Source: JAUIHN01 sp964556075 (GTDB lineage Bacteria > Patescibacteriota > Saccharimonadia > Saccharimonadales > Saccharimonadaceae). From it: a DNA stretch of 49,081 nt. The notes beneath the pieces are model-generated. The model was not told the DNA's origin and searched no databases. It worked only from the letters and a program-made list of their open reading frames with translations. Position 1 is the first letter of the stretch. Each line of letters starts with the position of its first letter. The position numbers and the translations under genes were made by a program. The stretch spans positions 1-49,081 of the forward strand of contig CAZKUV010000001.1 of the NCBI GenBank assembly GCA_964556075.1, given 5' to 3'. Shown here piece after piece: positions 7,699 to 15,947 of this stretch.

Positions 7699-8364
7699 TT
7701 ACGCGTTGAAATCGACGGTCTTGAGGATATTGTCGAAATCTTCCTTGAAAGTTTCAGCTTCGGTGAAGATTGTCATGGTTTTATCGCGAATCTTAAACAG
7801 TACTGCCGATCCGCGAACGTCTTTGCTGATATTGCCATCGAGTCGCGTGCCGTCGTGACCGTTGACGCTGAATGGACTGCTCCTAAGCTCCCCTTTGGTT
7901 ATGGCCGACTTGTACGAGTCCAAACGCTTACCGTAGTCGATCGTCTCAATAGTGATTCTCAGCGCGTAGCGAGAAGATTTCGAACTGATTGGCGGAACGG
8001 TAATCGGATTAAGGTACGCTGAGTAGCGGTTACCGTTCGTCGTGGTGTCCTGATCGACATAGACGCTCCAGGTCTTCGGATACATGAACGTGAGTCCTCC
8101 GAAATCTTCAGGAGCGGCAAATTCTCGGTTCGGCTCCTTCTCCCGCTCTGCAAACTTCTTTTCTTCGAGTTCGGCCTGTTCCTTCTTCGCCTCGGTTACT
8201 GCGGCGTTAATCTGACCGTCGACGTCAGTCTTCTTTTCGTTGTACTGCGTAAACAGCCAAGCCGACAGACCGGTCAGTCCGACGACGATGACCAAAAGAC
8301 AAATAATAACGATGAGCTGCCCGTTGATAGCTCCGCGCTGCATGGAATGTCGATGTCGTTTCAT
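7699..8364 (-). CDS. Hypothetical membrane-anchored protein
   Basis: Function unknown. The product (221 aa from the ATG at 8364) has a basic N-terminus (KRHRH), one hydrophobic segment (about residues 14-40, IVIICLLVIVVGLTGLSAWLF), a charged coiled-coil-like stretch rich in Lys and Glu (about 45-80), and a beta-rich domain whose LTFMYPKTWSVYVD opening resembles PsbP/LpqN-type extracellular domains. Only the anchor is firm. TATAAT ends ten bases before this ATG, giving a very short leader. Confidence 0.8.
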   Translation of the reverse strand: MKRHRHSMQRGAINGQLIVIICLLVIVVGLTGLSAWLFTQYNEKKTDVDGQINAAVTEAKKEQAELEEKKFAEREKEPNREFAAPEDFGGLTFMYPKTWSVYVDQDTTTNGNRYSAYLNPITVPPISSKSSRYALRITIETIDYGKRLDSYKSAITKGELRSSPFSVNGHDGTRLDGNISKDVRGSAVLFKIRDKTMTIFTEAETFKEDFDNILKTVDFNA

Positions 8365-8381
8365 ACTAAGCGTCATTATAC

Positions 8382-8894
8382 TTATGCTTCCTTTCCCTGT
8401 AAAGGCTCAATTTGATAGAGATAGTACGCACCGAGCTGCCGAAGAGGCGTCCGTCCAGGAACGTCGAATCCGTAGCTCATAAAATACAGCGGTCGGCCGA
8501 GCAGCGAGGCGGTCTCTTCGACTTTAGCGGCCATCCTGACGATATCCTTCGAATCCCCAAAGGTGTACACGATGGTCGTCTCGGGCGGGAGCGTCGCTCT
8601 CCAGAAGTTCTTGAGATAAATCGTCACGCTGGGGTAGTGACGAGACATAAGCCGGGAAAGCACGACCAGCACAGGGTTAATCTCGTACCCCACCGCAGTT
8701 GCTCCGCGTTTGGCCGCCTCGCGGAGCACGACACCATCACCCGACCCAATATCCACGAGCGTGTCGCCCTGCCCCAAAGGAAAGAGTTCGTCAAACCCCT
8801 GAGACAAGTCCTTTTTCTTACTAGGAACGTAGGGCGCGCCGAAAAAGACCACGAAGCCAAAGACCATAAAGATGAGCAGCGCGACCCAGATCAC
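8382..8894 (-). CDS. SAM-dependent methyltransferase with an N-terminal membrane segment
   Basis: A 170-residue class I methyltransferase. A hydrophobic N-terminus (about residues 1-22) precedes the SAM-binding motif VDIGSGDGVVLREAAKRG and the acidic strand-2 end GYEINP. The later FWRATLPPETTIVYTF takes the place of the usual motif IV. Small membrane-anchored methyltransferases of this size include lysine methyltransferases, but the substrate cannot be told here. The start is a GTG two bases after the xseB stop, so it is probably translated with xseA and xseB. Confidence 0.8.
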   Translation of the reverse strand: MIWVALLIFMVFGFVVFFGAPYVPSKKKDLSQGFDELFPLGQGDTLVDIGSGDGVVLREAAKRGATAVGYEINPVLVVLSRLMSRHYPSVTIYLKNFWRATLPPETTIVYTFGDSKDIVRMAAKVEETASLLGRPLYFMSYGFDVPGRTPLRQLGAYYLYQIEPLQGKEA

Positions 8895-8896
8895 GA

Positions 8897-9106
8897 TTAT
8901 TCTCCGGCTTCGTCAAAGCGCTCGGCAAGGACGGTGATAGTGTTCTTCATTTCAGTCAGGTCACGCTCGATTTCCTCGGCCAGCGCCATCGCTTGTTTGA
9001 ACGTATCAAGCGCGGCCTCGAGCTCGAAGTCGTCGCTCTCGAACCAAGCCATCAGTTCGTCTAGCCGTGCCATTTTCTCGCTAATAGTGCTATTTTTCTC
9101 TGACAT
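8897..9106 (-). CDS. xseB: Exodeoxyribonuclease VII small subunit
   Basis: XseB binds the large subunit XseA to form exonuclease VII, which degrades single-stranded DNA from both ends. At 69 residues it has normal length and is predicted to be two helices, with the family core MARLDELMAWFESDDFELE and a heptad-like ALAEEIERDL segment. It overlaps the end of xseA by 17 bases, which favours coupled translation of the partners. Confidence 0.9.
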   Translation of the reverse strand: MSEKNSTISEKMARLDELMAWFESDDFELEAALDTFKQAMALAEEIERDLTEMKNTITVLAERFDEAGE

Positions 9107-10193
9107 CTTTTACCTCCGCATGTGCTATCGCATCTCGAGTTTCTATCTCTATTAATTCGCCGATCTTCAGTTCTCCCCTCACCAGGCTATATCCACGCGC
9201 GAGCACTCGGTTCGGATCAAGTTCGGCGAGCAACTTCCGTTTATACTCCAACTGGTTCTCGATACCCCCGTGCTCCGCTCGCATTTTTTCAAGCGCCCGA
9301 CGCACGCGGTCTTGGACTCCGAGCACTCGGTCATCGATGTATCGAAGCAGCGTAGGAGCCAGCGAACGGGATTGGTAACGGACTCGCTGGATGTATTCGT
9401 TTCTGTCAGGGACGACAATCTGCGCGGCGTTGCTCGGCGTCGCCGCCCTTACGTCCGCCGCTAGGTCGGCGAGGCTAACGTCAGTCTCGTGTCCAACGCC
9501 AACTAGAGTCGGGACTCGGCTGGCGGCGATTTCTCGAACCAACAACTCGTCGTTAAAGGCGCTCAGGTCATCGGCGCTTCCACCTCCGCGGATAATAACG
9601 ATGACTTCCGGCAACTCTTCTCTGGTATTAAAGTAGTTCAGCGCCCGAATCATCTGGTCAGGTGCGTCCTTACCCTGAACCTGCACCTGCGCGACATCGA
9701 CTCTAAGTCCACCCCACCTGTCGTTAATTATCTTGATGAAGTCGGCATACCCGGCAGCTTGGGTGCTACTGATGACCGCGATGTGTCGAGGTAGCTCGGG
9801 GAGAGGTCGCTTGCGCTCGGGGGCAAACAGCCCTTCTTTCTCGAGCTTGGCTTTTAGTAAATCGAAACTCCGCTTCAGGCTGCCTTCCCCGCTGAGGCGA
9901 ATCGATTGGACGGTAAGGCTGAACTTGCCCCAGTTGGTTAGTTTCGGGGTGGCCGTCACGATAACCTTCATCCCGTCTTCGATCGGTTGTCGGAGCTGCC
10001 AGACCGTCATGAAACAATTAACGCTGCCGGTATCGTCTTTAAGATCGAAAAAGACGTATTTATTCTGGTTCACCTTAAAACTGGCAACTTCGCCCTCGAC
10101 GGCGATACCGCTTGGTAATGAGTATTCCAGCGTCTGGTTAGTCAGCGCTATAAAATCGCTAACGGCGAGGACTGGTGTCTTTGAACTTTCCAT
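9090..10193 (-). CDS. xseA: Exodeoxyribonuclease VII large subunit
   Basis: Catalytic subunit of exonuclease VII. The 367-residue product (E. coli: 456) has an N-terminal OB-fold (VEGEVASFKVNQNKYVFFDLKDD) and the Exonuc_VII_L domain with PRHIAVISSTQAAGYADFI, VIIRGGGSADDLSAFND, and VGHETDVSLADLAADVRAATPS, which hold the conserved acids and His. The C-terminal helical region is shortened, which accounts for the smaller size. The gene overlaps the upstream membrane protein gene by 35 bases and xseB by 17. Confidence 0.95.
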   Translation of the reverse strand: MESSKTPVLAVSDFIALTNQTLEYSLPSGIAVEGEVASFKVNQNKYVFFDLKDDTGSVNCFMTVWQLRQPIEDGMKVIVTATPKLTNWGKFSLTVQSIRLSGEGSLKRSFDLLKAKLEKEGLFAPERKRPLPELPRHIAVISSTQAAGYADFIKIINDRWGGLRVDVAQVQVQGKDAPDQMIRALNYFNTREELPEVIVIIRGGGSADDLSAFNDELLVREIAASRVPTLVGVGHETDVSLADLAADVRAATPSNAAQIVVPDRNEYIQRVRYQSRSLAPTLLRYIDDRVLGVQDRVRRALEKMRAEHGGIENQLEYKRKLLAELDPNRVLARGYSLVRGELKIGELIEIETRDAIAHAEVKDVREK

Positions 10194-11205
10194 ATTCGAG
10201 TATAGATTTCTGGTAAAACGCGTACCCTAAAACAATCGTACCAAGCAGCAAAATAACGCGGGTGAGCACGATGCCGGCTATCGCCTCTCCTCGGTTGAGT
10301 CCGGCAAGCGCCAAGAACCCGATCATGACCGCTTCGTACGCACCGGCTCCCCCTGGCGTTACGACGACCATGCCGGCGACGAGCGCCACTCCGTAGGCGA
10401 TAAGTATCGGCGCCGGGTTAACCGCCAGTCCCATCGACCAGAACGTAATCACAAATAACAGAATCTCCATCCCGATAAACACCACTCCCCATAAAAACGG
10501 TCGGAGCAGCACCCGCCTATCCCTACGGAGCGCCTGGAAATCAAAATGCATATCGGTAAAGAACTTCTCCACTTCGGCGTAGCGAAACACTCGTTTCCTG
10601 CGGCCGAAAGTGAGCTTCTTGACCAGTTTATTTCCCTGCTTTACGACAATGCTCGCCGCCTTCCACATGCGACGCCGGTCACTCAGTACGTACGCGCCGA
10701 TGCCACCAACGGTAACGGCTGCCAACACCAACCCAGAGCTAATCAGGATAATCCAGCGGTTAATTTCGCCATCAATCGTCACCACCAGCACCGCGACAGG
10801 CAGTAACGCGATGTACGCGGCAAACGCCATCCCGAAGCGAACAATTTGCGCCATCGCTGCCCGACCGGCGGCAATGTTGTACTTACCGAGACGCCACGTC
10901 ATATAGGAAATACCGCTCACGCCGCCGCTCGGGAGTACGTGGTTGACGAAGTTCATTTCAAGCGCCATCCGCGCCAGATCGAGCGGCGGAATGTGCTGCG
11001 TGGCGCCTTTGGCTCGCAGGTACGAAAACATCATTTCCCCGCCGACGTAATACGAGAATATCTGACCCGGCACAAGAAGGAGCAGAATCCAGATATTGAC
11101 GCCGCTCAGCAGCAGCCACGCCTGGTATAGCTCGTCTCGGGATGCGAAAATAATCGCCCCCATCAAAAGAACTGTCGCGATGCTCAACCAGACTTTAAGT
11201 GACAT
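10159..11205 (-). CDS. UPF0104 / lysylphosphatidylglycerol-synthase-like membrane protein
   Basis: An integral membrane protein of 348 residues with about seven to eight hydrophobic helices. The family pattern is visible: a first helix at the N-terminus, FVNHVLPSGGVSG in the middle, and VVTPGGAGAYEAVMIGFLALAG near the end. Members of this superfamily include the flippase half of MprF and archaeal AglD-type proteins, and are thought to move lipids or lipid-linked sugars. The exact substrate is unknown. TATACT lies nine bases before the ATG and an AGGA is also present. It overlaps xseA by 35 bases. Confidence 0.85.
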   Translation of the reverse strand: MSLKVWLSIATVLLMGAIIFASRDELYQAWLLLSGVNIWILLLLVPGQIFSYYVGGEMMFSYLRAKGATQHIPPLDLARMALEMNFVNHVLPSGGVSGISYMTWRLGKYNIAAGRAAMAQIVRFGMAFAAYIALLPVAVLVVTIDGEINRWIILISSGLVLAAVTVGGIGAYVLSDRRRMWKAASIVVKQGNKLVKKLTFGRRKRVFRYAEVEKFFTDMHFDFQALRRDRRVLLRPFLWGVVFIGMEILLFVITFWSMGLAVNPAPILIAYGVALVAGMVVVTPGGAGAYEAVMIGFLALAGLNRGEAIAGIVLTRVILLLGTIVLGYAFYQKSILEYGKFKDTSPRR

Positions 11206-11242
11206 ATCCTACTTAGTATACTTCATACGACCGCAACTCATA

Positions 11243-11248
11243 TATACT
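11243..11248 (+). promoter_or_regulatory. -10 box of the Trm11-like methyltransferase gene, leaderless type
   Basis: TATACT ends six bases (TAAGTC) before the ATG at 11255. No Shine-Dalgarno sequence is present. Confidence 0.6.
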
Positions 11249-11254
11249 TAAGTC

Positions 11255-12481
11255 ATGCATATAGCCATCCTTGGACGCCAGCCGGAGCTGGGCCTAGCCG
11301 AACTCGAACGACTCTACGGAGGTCAGAACGTGCGGTGGTTTTCAGATACCGCCGCGACGGTTAACTCCGACGCGCTCTCTGCCGACCGACTCGGCGGAAC
11401 GGTCAAAGCTGGAAACGTCGTCCTCCATCTCAAAAAAAGCACCTGGCGGCACGCTTCTCAAACCATCGTCTCTACCTACTCAGACAAGTGGAGCGCTCAT
11501 GAAGGCAAGATAACGCTCGGGCTCAGCGTGTACGGTATGGACATCAGCCCGCGCGACGTGCAGAAAGTCGGGCTCAGTATCAAACGGAACCTCAGAAAAA
11601 GCGGCGTTAGTCTGCGCCTCATTCCCAACGCCGAAGCGGCACTCAGTTCAGCGACTTCGCATCATAACAAGCTCGGGCTATCACCCAACAAGGTGGAATT
11701 ACTCGTCGTCCATAGCCAGTCGGAAGGAATCATCGTCGCGGAAAGCAGCGGCGCCCAAAACATCACCGCGCTAGCAAGGCGGGATCAAGGTCGACCGAGG
11801 CGCGACGCCTTCGTCGGGATGCTTCCACCGAAACTAGCCCTGCTCATGGTTAACCTGGCGGCTGGTGAGCGCAAGACGCCGGAAGAGCTACGCTTGCTCG
11901 ATCCATTCTGTGGTACCGGCGTCGTGTTGCAAGAAGCCGCTCTCCGCGGATACAACGTCTACGGAACCGACCTCAACGAGAGAATGATTGACTACACGCG
12001 GGAAAACCTTAAGTGGCTGAGCCGAACGCACCGCGCCGACGTCTCGGTAACGCTCCACCAGGCTGACGCCATGAACGCCACTTGGGAACAACCGATACAC
12101 CTGGTGGCAAGCGAAACCTATCTCGGTCAACCCTTCAGCGCCTTCCCATCGCAAGAAAAGCTCGGCGAGGTGAAACGAAACGTCAGCCAGATTTTCAGTT
12201 CCTTCCTCGCCAACATCGCACCGCAGCTCGAACCAGGCGCCTCACTTTGCCTAGCGATTCCCGCCTGGCACGAGCCAGAAGACGACCGCCATACGGGAAC
12301 AACCACTTTCGAGCGATTACCTGCCGACGGACAGAGTGCCCGCTATAACAACCTTGACGCCATGATCGAGGCTCTTGGCTTTAGGCGACACGACTTTAGC
12401 AACCTCAGGAGTAACGACCTGTTCTACTATCGCCCCGACCAGGTCGTAGCCAGACAGATCCTCGTGCTCGAAAAGAAGTAG
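11255..12481 (+). CDS. Trm11/Trm14-like RNA methyltransferase
   Basis: A 408-residue class I methyltransferase. The N-terminal 170 residues are probably a ferredoxin-like/THUMP-type RNA-binding region; the C-terminal half carries LLDPFCGTGVVLQEAALRGYNVYGTDLN, the SAM site typical of the Trm11 / archaeal tRNA G10 N2-methyltransferase group. The usual DPPYG-type catalytic motif is replaced by ASETYLGQPF, so the target base is uncertain. This is a plus-strand gene between minus-strand genes, with no ribosome binding site and a -10 box six bases before its ATG. Confidence 0.85.
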   Translation: MHIAILGRQPELGLAELERLYGGQNVRWFSDTAATVNSDALSADRLGGTVKAGNVVLHLKKSTWRHASQTIVSTYSDKWSAHEGKITLGLSVYGMDISPRDVQKVGLSIKRNLRKSGVSLRLIPNAEAALSSATSHHNKLGLSPNKVELLVVHSQSEGIIVAESSGAQNITALARRDQGRPRRDAFVGMLPPKLALLMVNLAAGERKTPEELRLLDPFCGTGVVLQEAALRGYNVYGTDLNERMIDYTRENLKWLSRTHRADVSVTLHQADAMNATWEQPIHLVASETYLGQPFSAFPSQEKLGEVKRNVSQIFSSFLANIAPQLEPGASLCLAIPAWHEPEDDRHTGTTTFERLPADGQSARYNNLDAMIEALGFRRHDFSNLRSNDLFYYRPDQVVARQILVLEKK

Positions 12482-12498
12482 GAAACTCGCGCTACCCC

Positions 12499-12527
12499 TT
12501 GACGGTACAGGCATTTTTTCGTACAAT
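12499..12527 (+). promoter_or_regulatory. rpmA promoter
   Basis: TTGACG (12499-12504) and TACAAT (12522-12527) are 17 bases apart. The leader of about 35 bases ends in a purine-rich AAGGAAAGTAAGGA before the ATG. Confidence 0.85.
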
Positions 12528-12567
12528 GGTTTAGATTTTAGGATGTAAAAGGTAAGGAAAGTAAGGA

Positions 12568-12840
12568 ATGGCACATGTAAAGGCTGGTGGAACCAGCAAA
12601 AATATCCACAACAATGCCGGCGCCCGTCTTGGCGTCAAGCGTTTCGGTGGCCAGAAAGTCAGCGCAGGCGAAGTACTCGTGCGCCAGACCGGTGCGACTA
12701 AGATTGCTGGTCCTGGTACCTACATGAGCAAGAACTTCACCATTCACGCTGCCATTGATGGTACGGTATTCTTCGACAAGGTCAAGAAAACTCGTTTTAC
12801 CGGCAAGACCGCTCCACGTACCCGTGTCGGCGTAAAATAG
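12568..12840 (+). CDS. rpmA: 50S ribosomal protein L27
   Basis: L27 reaches the peptidyl transferase centre with its N-terminal arm. The 90-residue product starts AHVKAGGTSKN without the cleavable N-terminal extension of Firmicutes, and carries the family core RLGVKRFGGQKVSAGEVLVRQ and PGTYMSKNFTIHAAIDGTV. It is a single-gene unit with its own promoter and a strong terminator; rplU (L21), its usual neighbour, is not here. Confidence 0.97.
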   Translation: MAHVKAGGTSKNIHNNAGARLGVKRFGGQKVSAGEVLVRQTGATKIAGPGTYMSKNFTIHAAIDGTVFFDKVKKTRFTGKTAPRTRVGVK

Positions 12841-12875
12841 TCTACCTAACACGAGAGAAGACTATAAGACAAAGA

Positions 12876-12906
12876 AAAACCCGCTTTCATAGAGAAAGCG
12901 GGTTTT
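12876..12906. terminator. Bidirectional terminator between rpmA and the response regulator gene
   Basis: A perfect 13-base inverted repeat (AAAACCCGCTTTC with GAAAGCGGGTTTT, loop of five) has a T run on each strand. It can end rpmA from the left and the minus-strand response regulator gene (stop at 12935) from the right. Confidence 0.9.
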
Positions 12907-12934
12907 GTACGTTGTACTCAACTACGTTCGGTTG

Positions 12935-13324
12935 TTAGTTCTCGACCGGCATGCCAAGATGGTGCCTAATGCGGTCAACCACGTCGCCGATGACAACCTG
13001 AGACTTAACCAGATAATCGTCGACACCAAGCGCCTCGGCTTTTTCCTTGTCTTTTGGCTGGCTGAGCGCGGTCAGCATGATAACCCTGATATTGTTCGTT
13101 TCGGGCGTGTTTCTCAAGATATCGAGGACATCAAATCCACTGATTTTCGGCATCATGACGTCGAGCAGAATGAGATCGGGCTTAAACTCGATAGCTGCCG
13201 CGAGCGCTTTCTCGCCGTTATTTACTTCGCTGACTTCGAACCCTTCCATCTCAAGACGCGACTTGTAGACAGCTGCAAGCGATTCGTCGTCTTCTACCAA
13301 CAGGATTTTTTTCTTTATTTCCAT
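12935..13324 (-). CDS. Orphan response regulator, receiver domain only
   Basis: A 129-residue CheY-like receiver with no output domain and no kinase beside it. The acidic pair is in LLVEDDESL, the phosphoacceptor in LILLDVMMPKISG (about residue 55), Thr in IMLTAL and Lys in DYLVKSQ. The C-terminus adds about ten residues after the last helix. It has its own promoter, so its partner must be elsewhere or be the kinase at 6.9-7.6 kb. Confidence 0.93.
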   Translation of the reverse strand: MEIKKKILLVEDDESLAAVYKSRLEMEGFEVSEVNNGEKALAAAIEFKPDLILLDVMMPKISGFDVLDILRNTPETNNIRVIMLTALSQPKDKEKAEALGVDDYLVKSQVVIGDVVDRIRHHLGMPVEN

Positions 13325-13334
13325 ACCTGCCCCT

Positions 13335-13363
13335 ATAGTACTAAGTCTCTCTTAAATACACAA
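13335..13363 (-). promoter_or_regulatory. Promoter of the orphan response regulator gene
   Basis: TTGTGT (13363-13358) and TACTAT (13340-13335) on the minus strand, 17 bases apart; AGGGG in the short leader precedes the ATG. Confidence 0.65.
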
Positions 13364-13375
13364 GTGCGCTTACGG

Positions 13376-14590
13376 CTATTTAGAGAGGATATTCACCGCG
13401 GCGTCCATTTGCGGGTCACGACCAGCGTTAGCGTCCTCGAAGCTTAATTCGACATCCCGGTCAGGAGCGATTCCTTCGCTAGTAATGTTTCGACCGTTAG
13501 GAGTGTACCAGCGCGCTACCGTCACTTTGAGCTCGGCTCCGTCGGCGAGTCCGAGTAACTTCTGCACGGTACCCTTCCCAAATGTTTTTTCGCCGACGAT
13601 TGTAGCAAGTCCGTAGTCTTGTAATGCGCCGGCCACGATTTCGCTGGCGCTGGCAGTCGCTTGGTTAACGAGGATAACGGTTGGGATATTCAGGAGCAAC
13701 GGGTTCTTACCTGACTTCAGCTCGTCCACAACCTTGTCGCCGCGTCGCTCCGACACGATAACCTTGTCATTGAGCCACAGTCCGGCTACTTCCTGGGCGG
13801 CCGTCAAAAACCCGCCACCGTTGCCTCTCATATCCACGACGATTCCCTTCACGCCGCTACGCTTGAATTCTTCAGCCGCCTTTCGAGCCGACCGCGCGGT
13901 ATTAGCGTCGAATCGTCGTATCGTCAGATAGCCGATATCTTCCCGGATGTCGCTCTCAACGCTGGCGTTGGTTATTTCCGCCCGGGTAATCGAAAACTCT
14001 TCTTTCTCTCTGCCTCTAAGGATTGTCAGTTTTACCGTCGTACCGACTTCTCCGCGGATTTCTTGGGCGGTCCTGTCCGCGCTCCACCCGCGCGTATCGG
14101 TCGAATTAACCGCTAATATAACGTCACCGGCCATAAGTCCTGCCCTCTCGGCCGGAGTGTCCGCGAGCGTCCGCAAAATCGTCGGCTGGTCGTTTCGCAC
14201 CCCGATTTCGGCTCCAATCCCTCCGCCGATATTGCCGCTAAGATCGCGGTCGAACTGCTTGGCTTCCTCGGCGTTCATATAGACGGTGTAGTCGTCTCCG
14301 ACTGCCGCGACCAGCCCCCTGTTCGCGCCTTCAATCAGCGCGGGGATATCAAGCTCGCCGTCATAATTGGCCGCCAGTTTTTTATACGTTGCCTGAAGCG
14401 AGGATGTGTCAATCTCTTCAGCGATAACACGCACCCCAAACATCGGTCCGACGGCCGAGACGATTTCGTCCTGCCGCGATCCCGCTACGAAAGACACCGC
14501 CGCGACGATGGCCATAGTGAGAATAAACATGTTTCTTGATACGCCACGCCCCGGTTGTGTGGACGTAGCCATGGAATCTGTTACTGCCAC
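13376..14590 (-). CDS. S41 family C-terminal processing peptidase
   Basis: A carboxy-terminal protease of the Ctp/Tsp group, 404 aa. An N-terminal membrane segment (about residues 20-40, MFILTMAIVAAVSFVAGS) anchors it outside the membrane. Then follow a PDZ domain with PAERAGLMAGDVILAVN (about 150-215) and the S41 core: the Ser in ATASASEIVAGAL and the Lys four residues on from the Gly in GEKTFGKGTVQ form the dyad. I chose the GTG at 14590, six bases after GAGGGAG, over an upstream codon at 14617. It likely trims cell-wall or exported proteins. Confidence 0.94.
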   Translation of the reverse strand: MAVTDSMATSTQPGRGVSRNMFILTMAIVAAVSFVAGSRQDEIVSAVGPMFGVRVIAEEIDTSSLQATYKKLAANYDGELDIPALIEGANRGLVAAVGDDYTVYMNAEEAKQFDRDLSGNIGGGIGAEIGVRNDQPTILRTLADTPAERAGLMAGDVILAVNSTDTRGWSADRTAQEIRGEVGTTVKLTILRGREKEEFSITRAEITNASVESDIREDIGYLTIRRFDANTARSARKAAEEFKRSGVKGIVVDMRGNGGGFLTAAQEVAGLWLNDKVIVSERRGDKVVDELKSGKNPLLLNIPTVILVNQATASASEIVAGALQDYGLATIVGEKTFGKGTVQKLLGLADGAELKVTVARWYTPNGRNITSEGIAPDRDVELSFEDANAGRDPQMDAAVNILSK

Positions 14591-14642
14591 GCGTTCTCCC
14601 TCTTCTGTTCGTCTCAAATTCTTCTTATGTATAAGTATACTT

Positions 14643-14683
14643 CAAAACAGCACCTAGCCGTAACACTAAGTGCTGTATTTTTT
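14643..14683. terminator. Hairpin terminator between the CHAP hydrolase and the S41 protease genes
   Basis: Arms 14647-14657 and 14666-14676 (ACAGCACCTAG with CTAAGTGCTGT) pair with one mismatch. A run of six T follows on the plus strand and four T on the minus strand. Both flanking genes are on the minus strand, and it stands upstream of the CHAP gene end only in the plus-strand sense: in the minus direction it follows the S41 promoter region, so its main use is unclear. Confidence 0.5.
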
Positions 14684-14700
14684 AGGCTCGCGTCTAGACG

Positions 14701-15870
14701 CTAGAAGTAAATGTAGTAGTCGTACGCGCTCGGGTGTACGTTGTATCGCTCCGAGTAGTGACCCCAACCAAGACCCGGGATATACTCGTTGTACTGGGAA
14801 ATATTTATCGTGCCGTCACTGTTAACGCTTTCAACCCAGACAACGTGGCCATATGTGCCTGCCATTATGACGCCGACCGACTGAGCGCGCGGTACGGTGC
14901 TGACCGGAATACCGGCTGCCCTAGCGTTACCAGGCCACTGGTTGGCGTTACCGACGCCGCCCCAGTACGGCATGTATCCGTTCTTCTGGTAAACCTTCCA
15001 TGCGGTATAACTGACGCACTGACGAGCGTACATGCCCCACGGATCAACAATCGGGTTATAGTAGTCAGAGTTCGCAAGGTAGTTAGGATAGCCTCCTCGG
15101 CTTGGGTCGCCAGGTACCGCCCCGCCACCAACCCCGGCAGCTCGGAGGGCTGCAGCGATGGCAGCCTGCTGTTCCTGTTCAAGCTGACGCTTCTTCGCCA
15201 TGCCTTCTTCGCTAAGTCGCTTGTAGGCGGCTTCTTCGCCTCTCGTAGCATCAAGCAGATTCTGTTGCTCGGCTTGTTTCGCGGCGAGTAAGTTTCGCTG
15301 GTTGGTCTGGTCATCAAGAACCTTCTTTACCTTATCTTTGTCCTCTTCCAGACGTTTCTTGAGCGTTTTAATCTTGTTGATGGTCAGCGAAAGCGAATCT
15401 CGAATAACAGAACGCTTGTTCTGCTTATCCATATAGTCGCTAATGTTTTTGCTGCTGGCCAGCATCTCAAGCGGAGATATGTCGCTGTCGACATACATAT
15501 CCGCCATAATAGTGCCGAGTGCGTCCTGGTTGTCAGCAATCAGCTTCTCATTCTTCTTAATTTCCGCTACCAGCCTGTCATGCTCGGCCTGACTTAAGTC
15601 TATCTGCGCCTGAATGATTGCTTTTTCATTCTCGAGTCGGGCGACCTCGTTCGCTAGCGTGTTCGCTTCCTGCGCCAGCCGAGCGGCTTCGGCGTTATAC
15701 TGATCAATTTGGTTTTGGACCGCCTGGATTTCAGCGTTGTAGTCGCGCGCTCTAATTGGCTGGCTTAAAAAGCCGATAGGAGCGGCCGCGGCCATCAAAA
15801 TAGCGAGAGCTAGAAGTGACCCTCGAAGCTTAAATGAGACTGAAACCGGTGTGGTGGACCGTTTTTTCAT
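14701..15870 (-). CDS. Secreted peptidoglycan hydrolase with coiled coil and CHAP domain (PcsB-like)
   Basis: A 389-residue secreted protein: basic N-terminus and signal-like hydrophobic stretch (about residues 12-35, LLALAILMAAAAPIGFL), a long coiled coil (about 40-250) rich in Gln, Lys and Glu, then a CHAP amidase/endopeptidase domain with the catalytic Cys in ARQCVSYTAW and His in GHVVWVE. The layout is that of PcsB, which FtsEX activates in streptococci, and ftsX-ftsE lie directly upstream. I infer it is the FtsEX-controlled cell-division hydrolase here. It has its own promoter with a -10 box seven bases before the ATG. Confidence 0.92.
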   Translation of the reverse strand: MKKRSTTPVSVSFKLRGSLLALAILMAAAAPIGFLSQPIRARDYNAEIQAVQNQIDQYNAEAARLAQEANTLANEVARLENEKAIIQAQIDLSQAEHDRLVAEIKKNEKLIADNQDALGTIMADMYVDSDISPLEMLASSKNISDYMDKQNKRSVIRDSLSLTINKIKTLKKRLEEDKDKVKKVLDDQTNQRNLLAAKQAEQQNLLDATRGEEAAYKRLSEEGMAKKRQLEQEQQAAIAAALRAAGVGGGAVPGDPSRGGYPNYLANSDYYNPIVDPWGMYARQCVSYTAWKVYQKNGYMPYWGGVGNANQWPGNARAAGIPVSTVPRAQSVGVIMAGTYGHVVWVESVNSDGTINISQYNEYIPGLGWGHYSERYNVHPSAYDYYIYF

Positions 15871-15877
15871 TGTTTTT

Positions 15878-15906
15878 AGATTAGCACAAGCATTATGCTT
15901 TGTCAA
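15878..15906 (-). promoter_or_regulatory. Promoter of the CHAP hydrolase gene, leaderless type
   Basis: TTGACA (15906-15901) and TAATCT (15883-15878) on the minus strand, 17 bases apart, with TGC before the -10 box. Only seven bases (AAAAACA) separate the box from the ATG at 15870. Confidence 0.8.
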
Positions 15907-15947
15907 TAAATCCCCCCCTTTTAACGTTACTAGTGGTACCCAAGTTC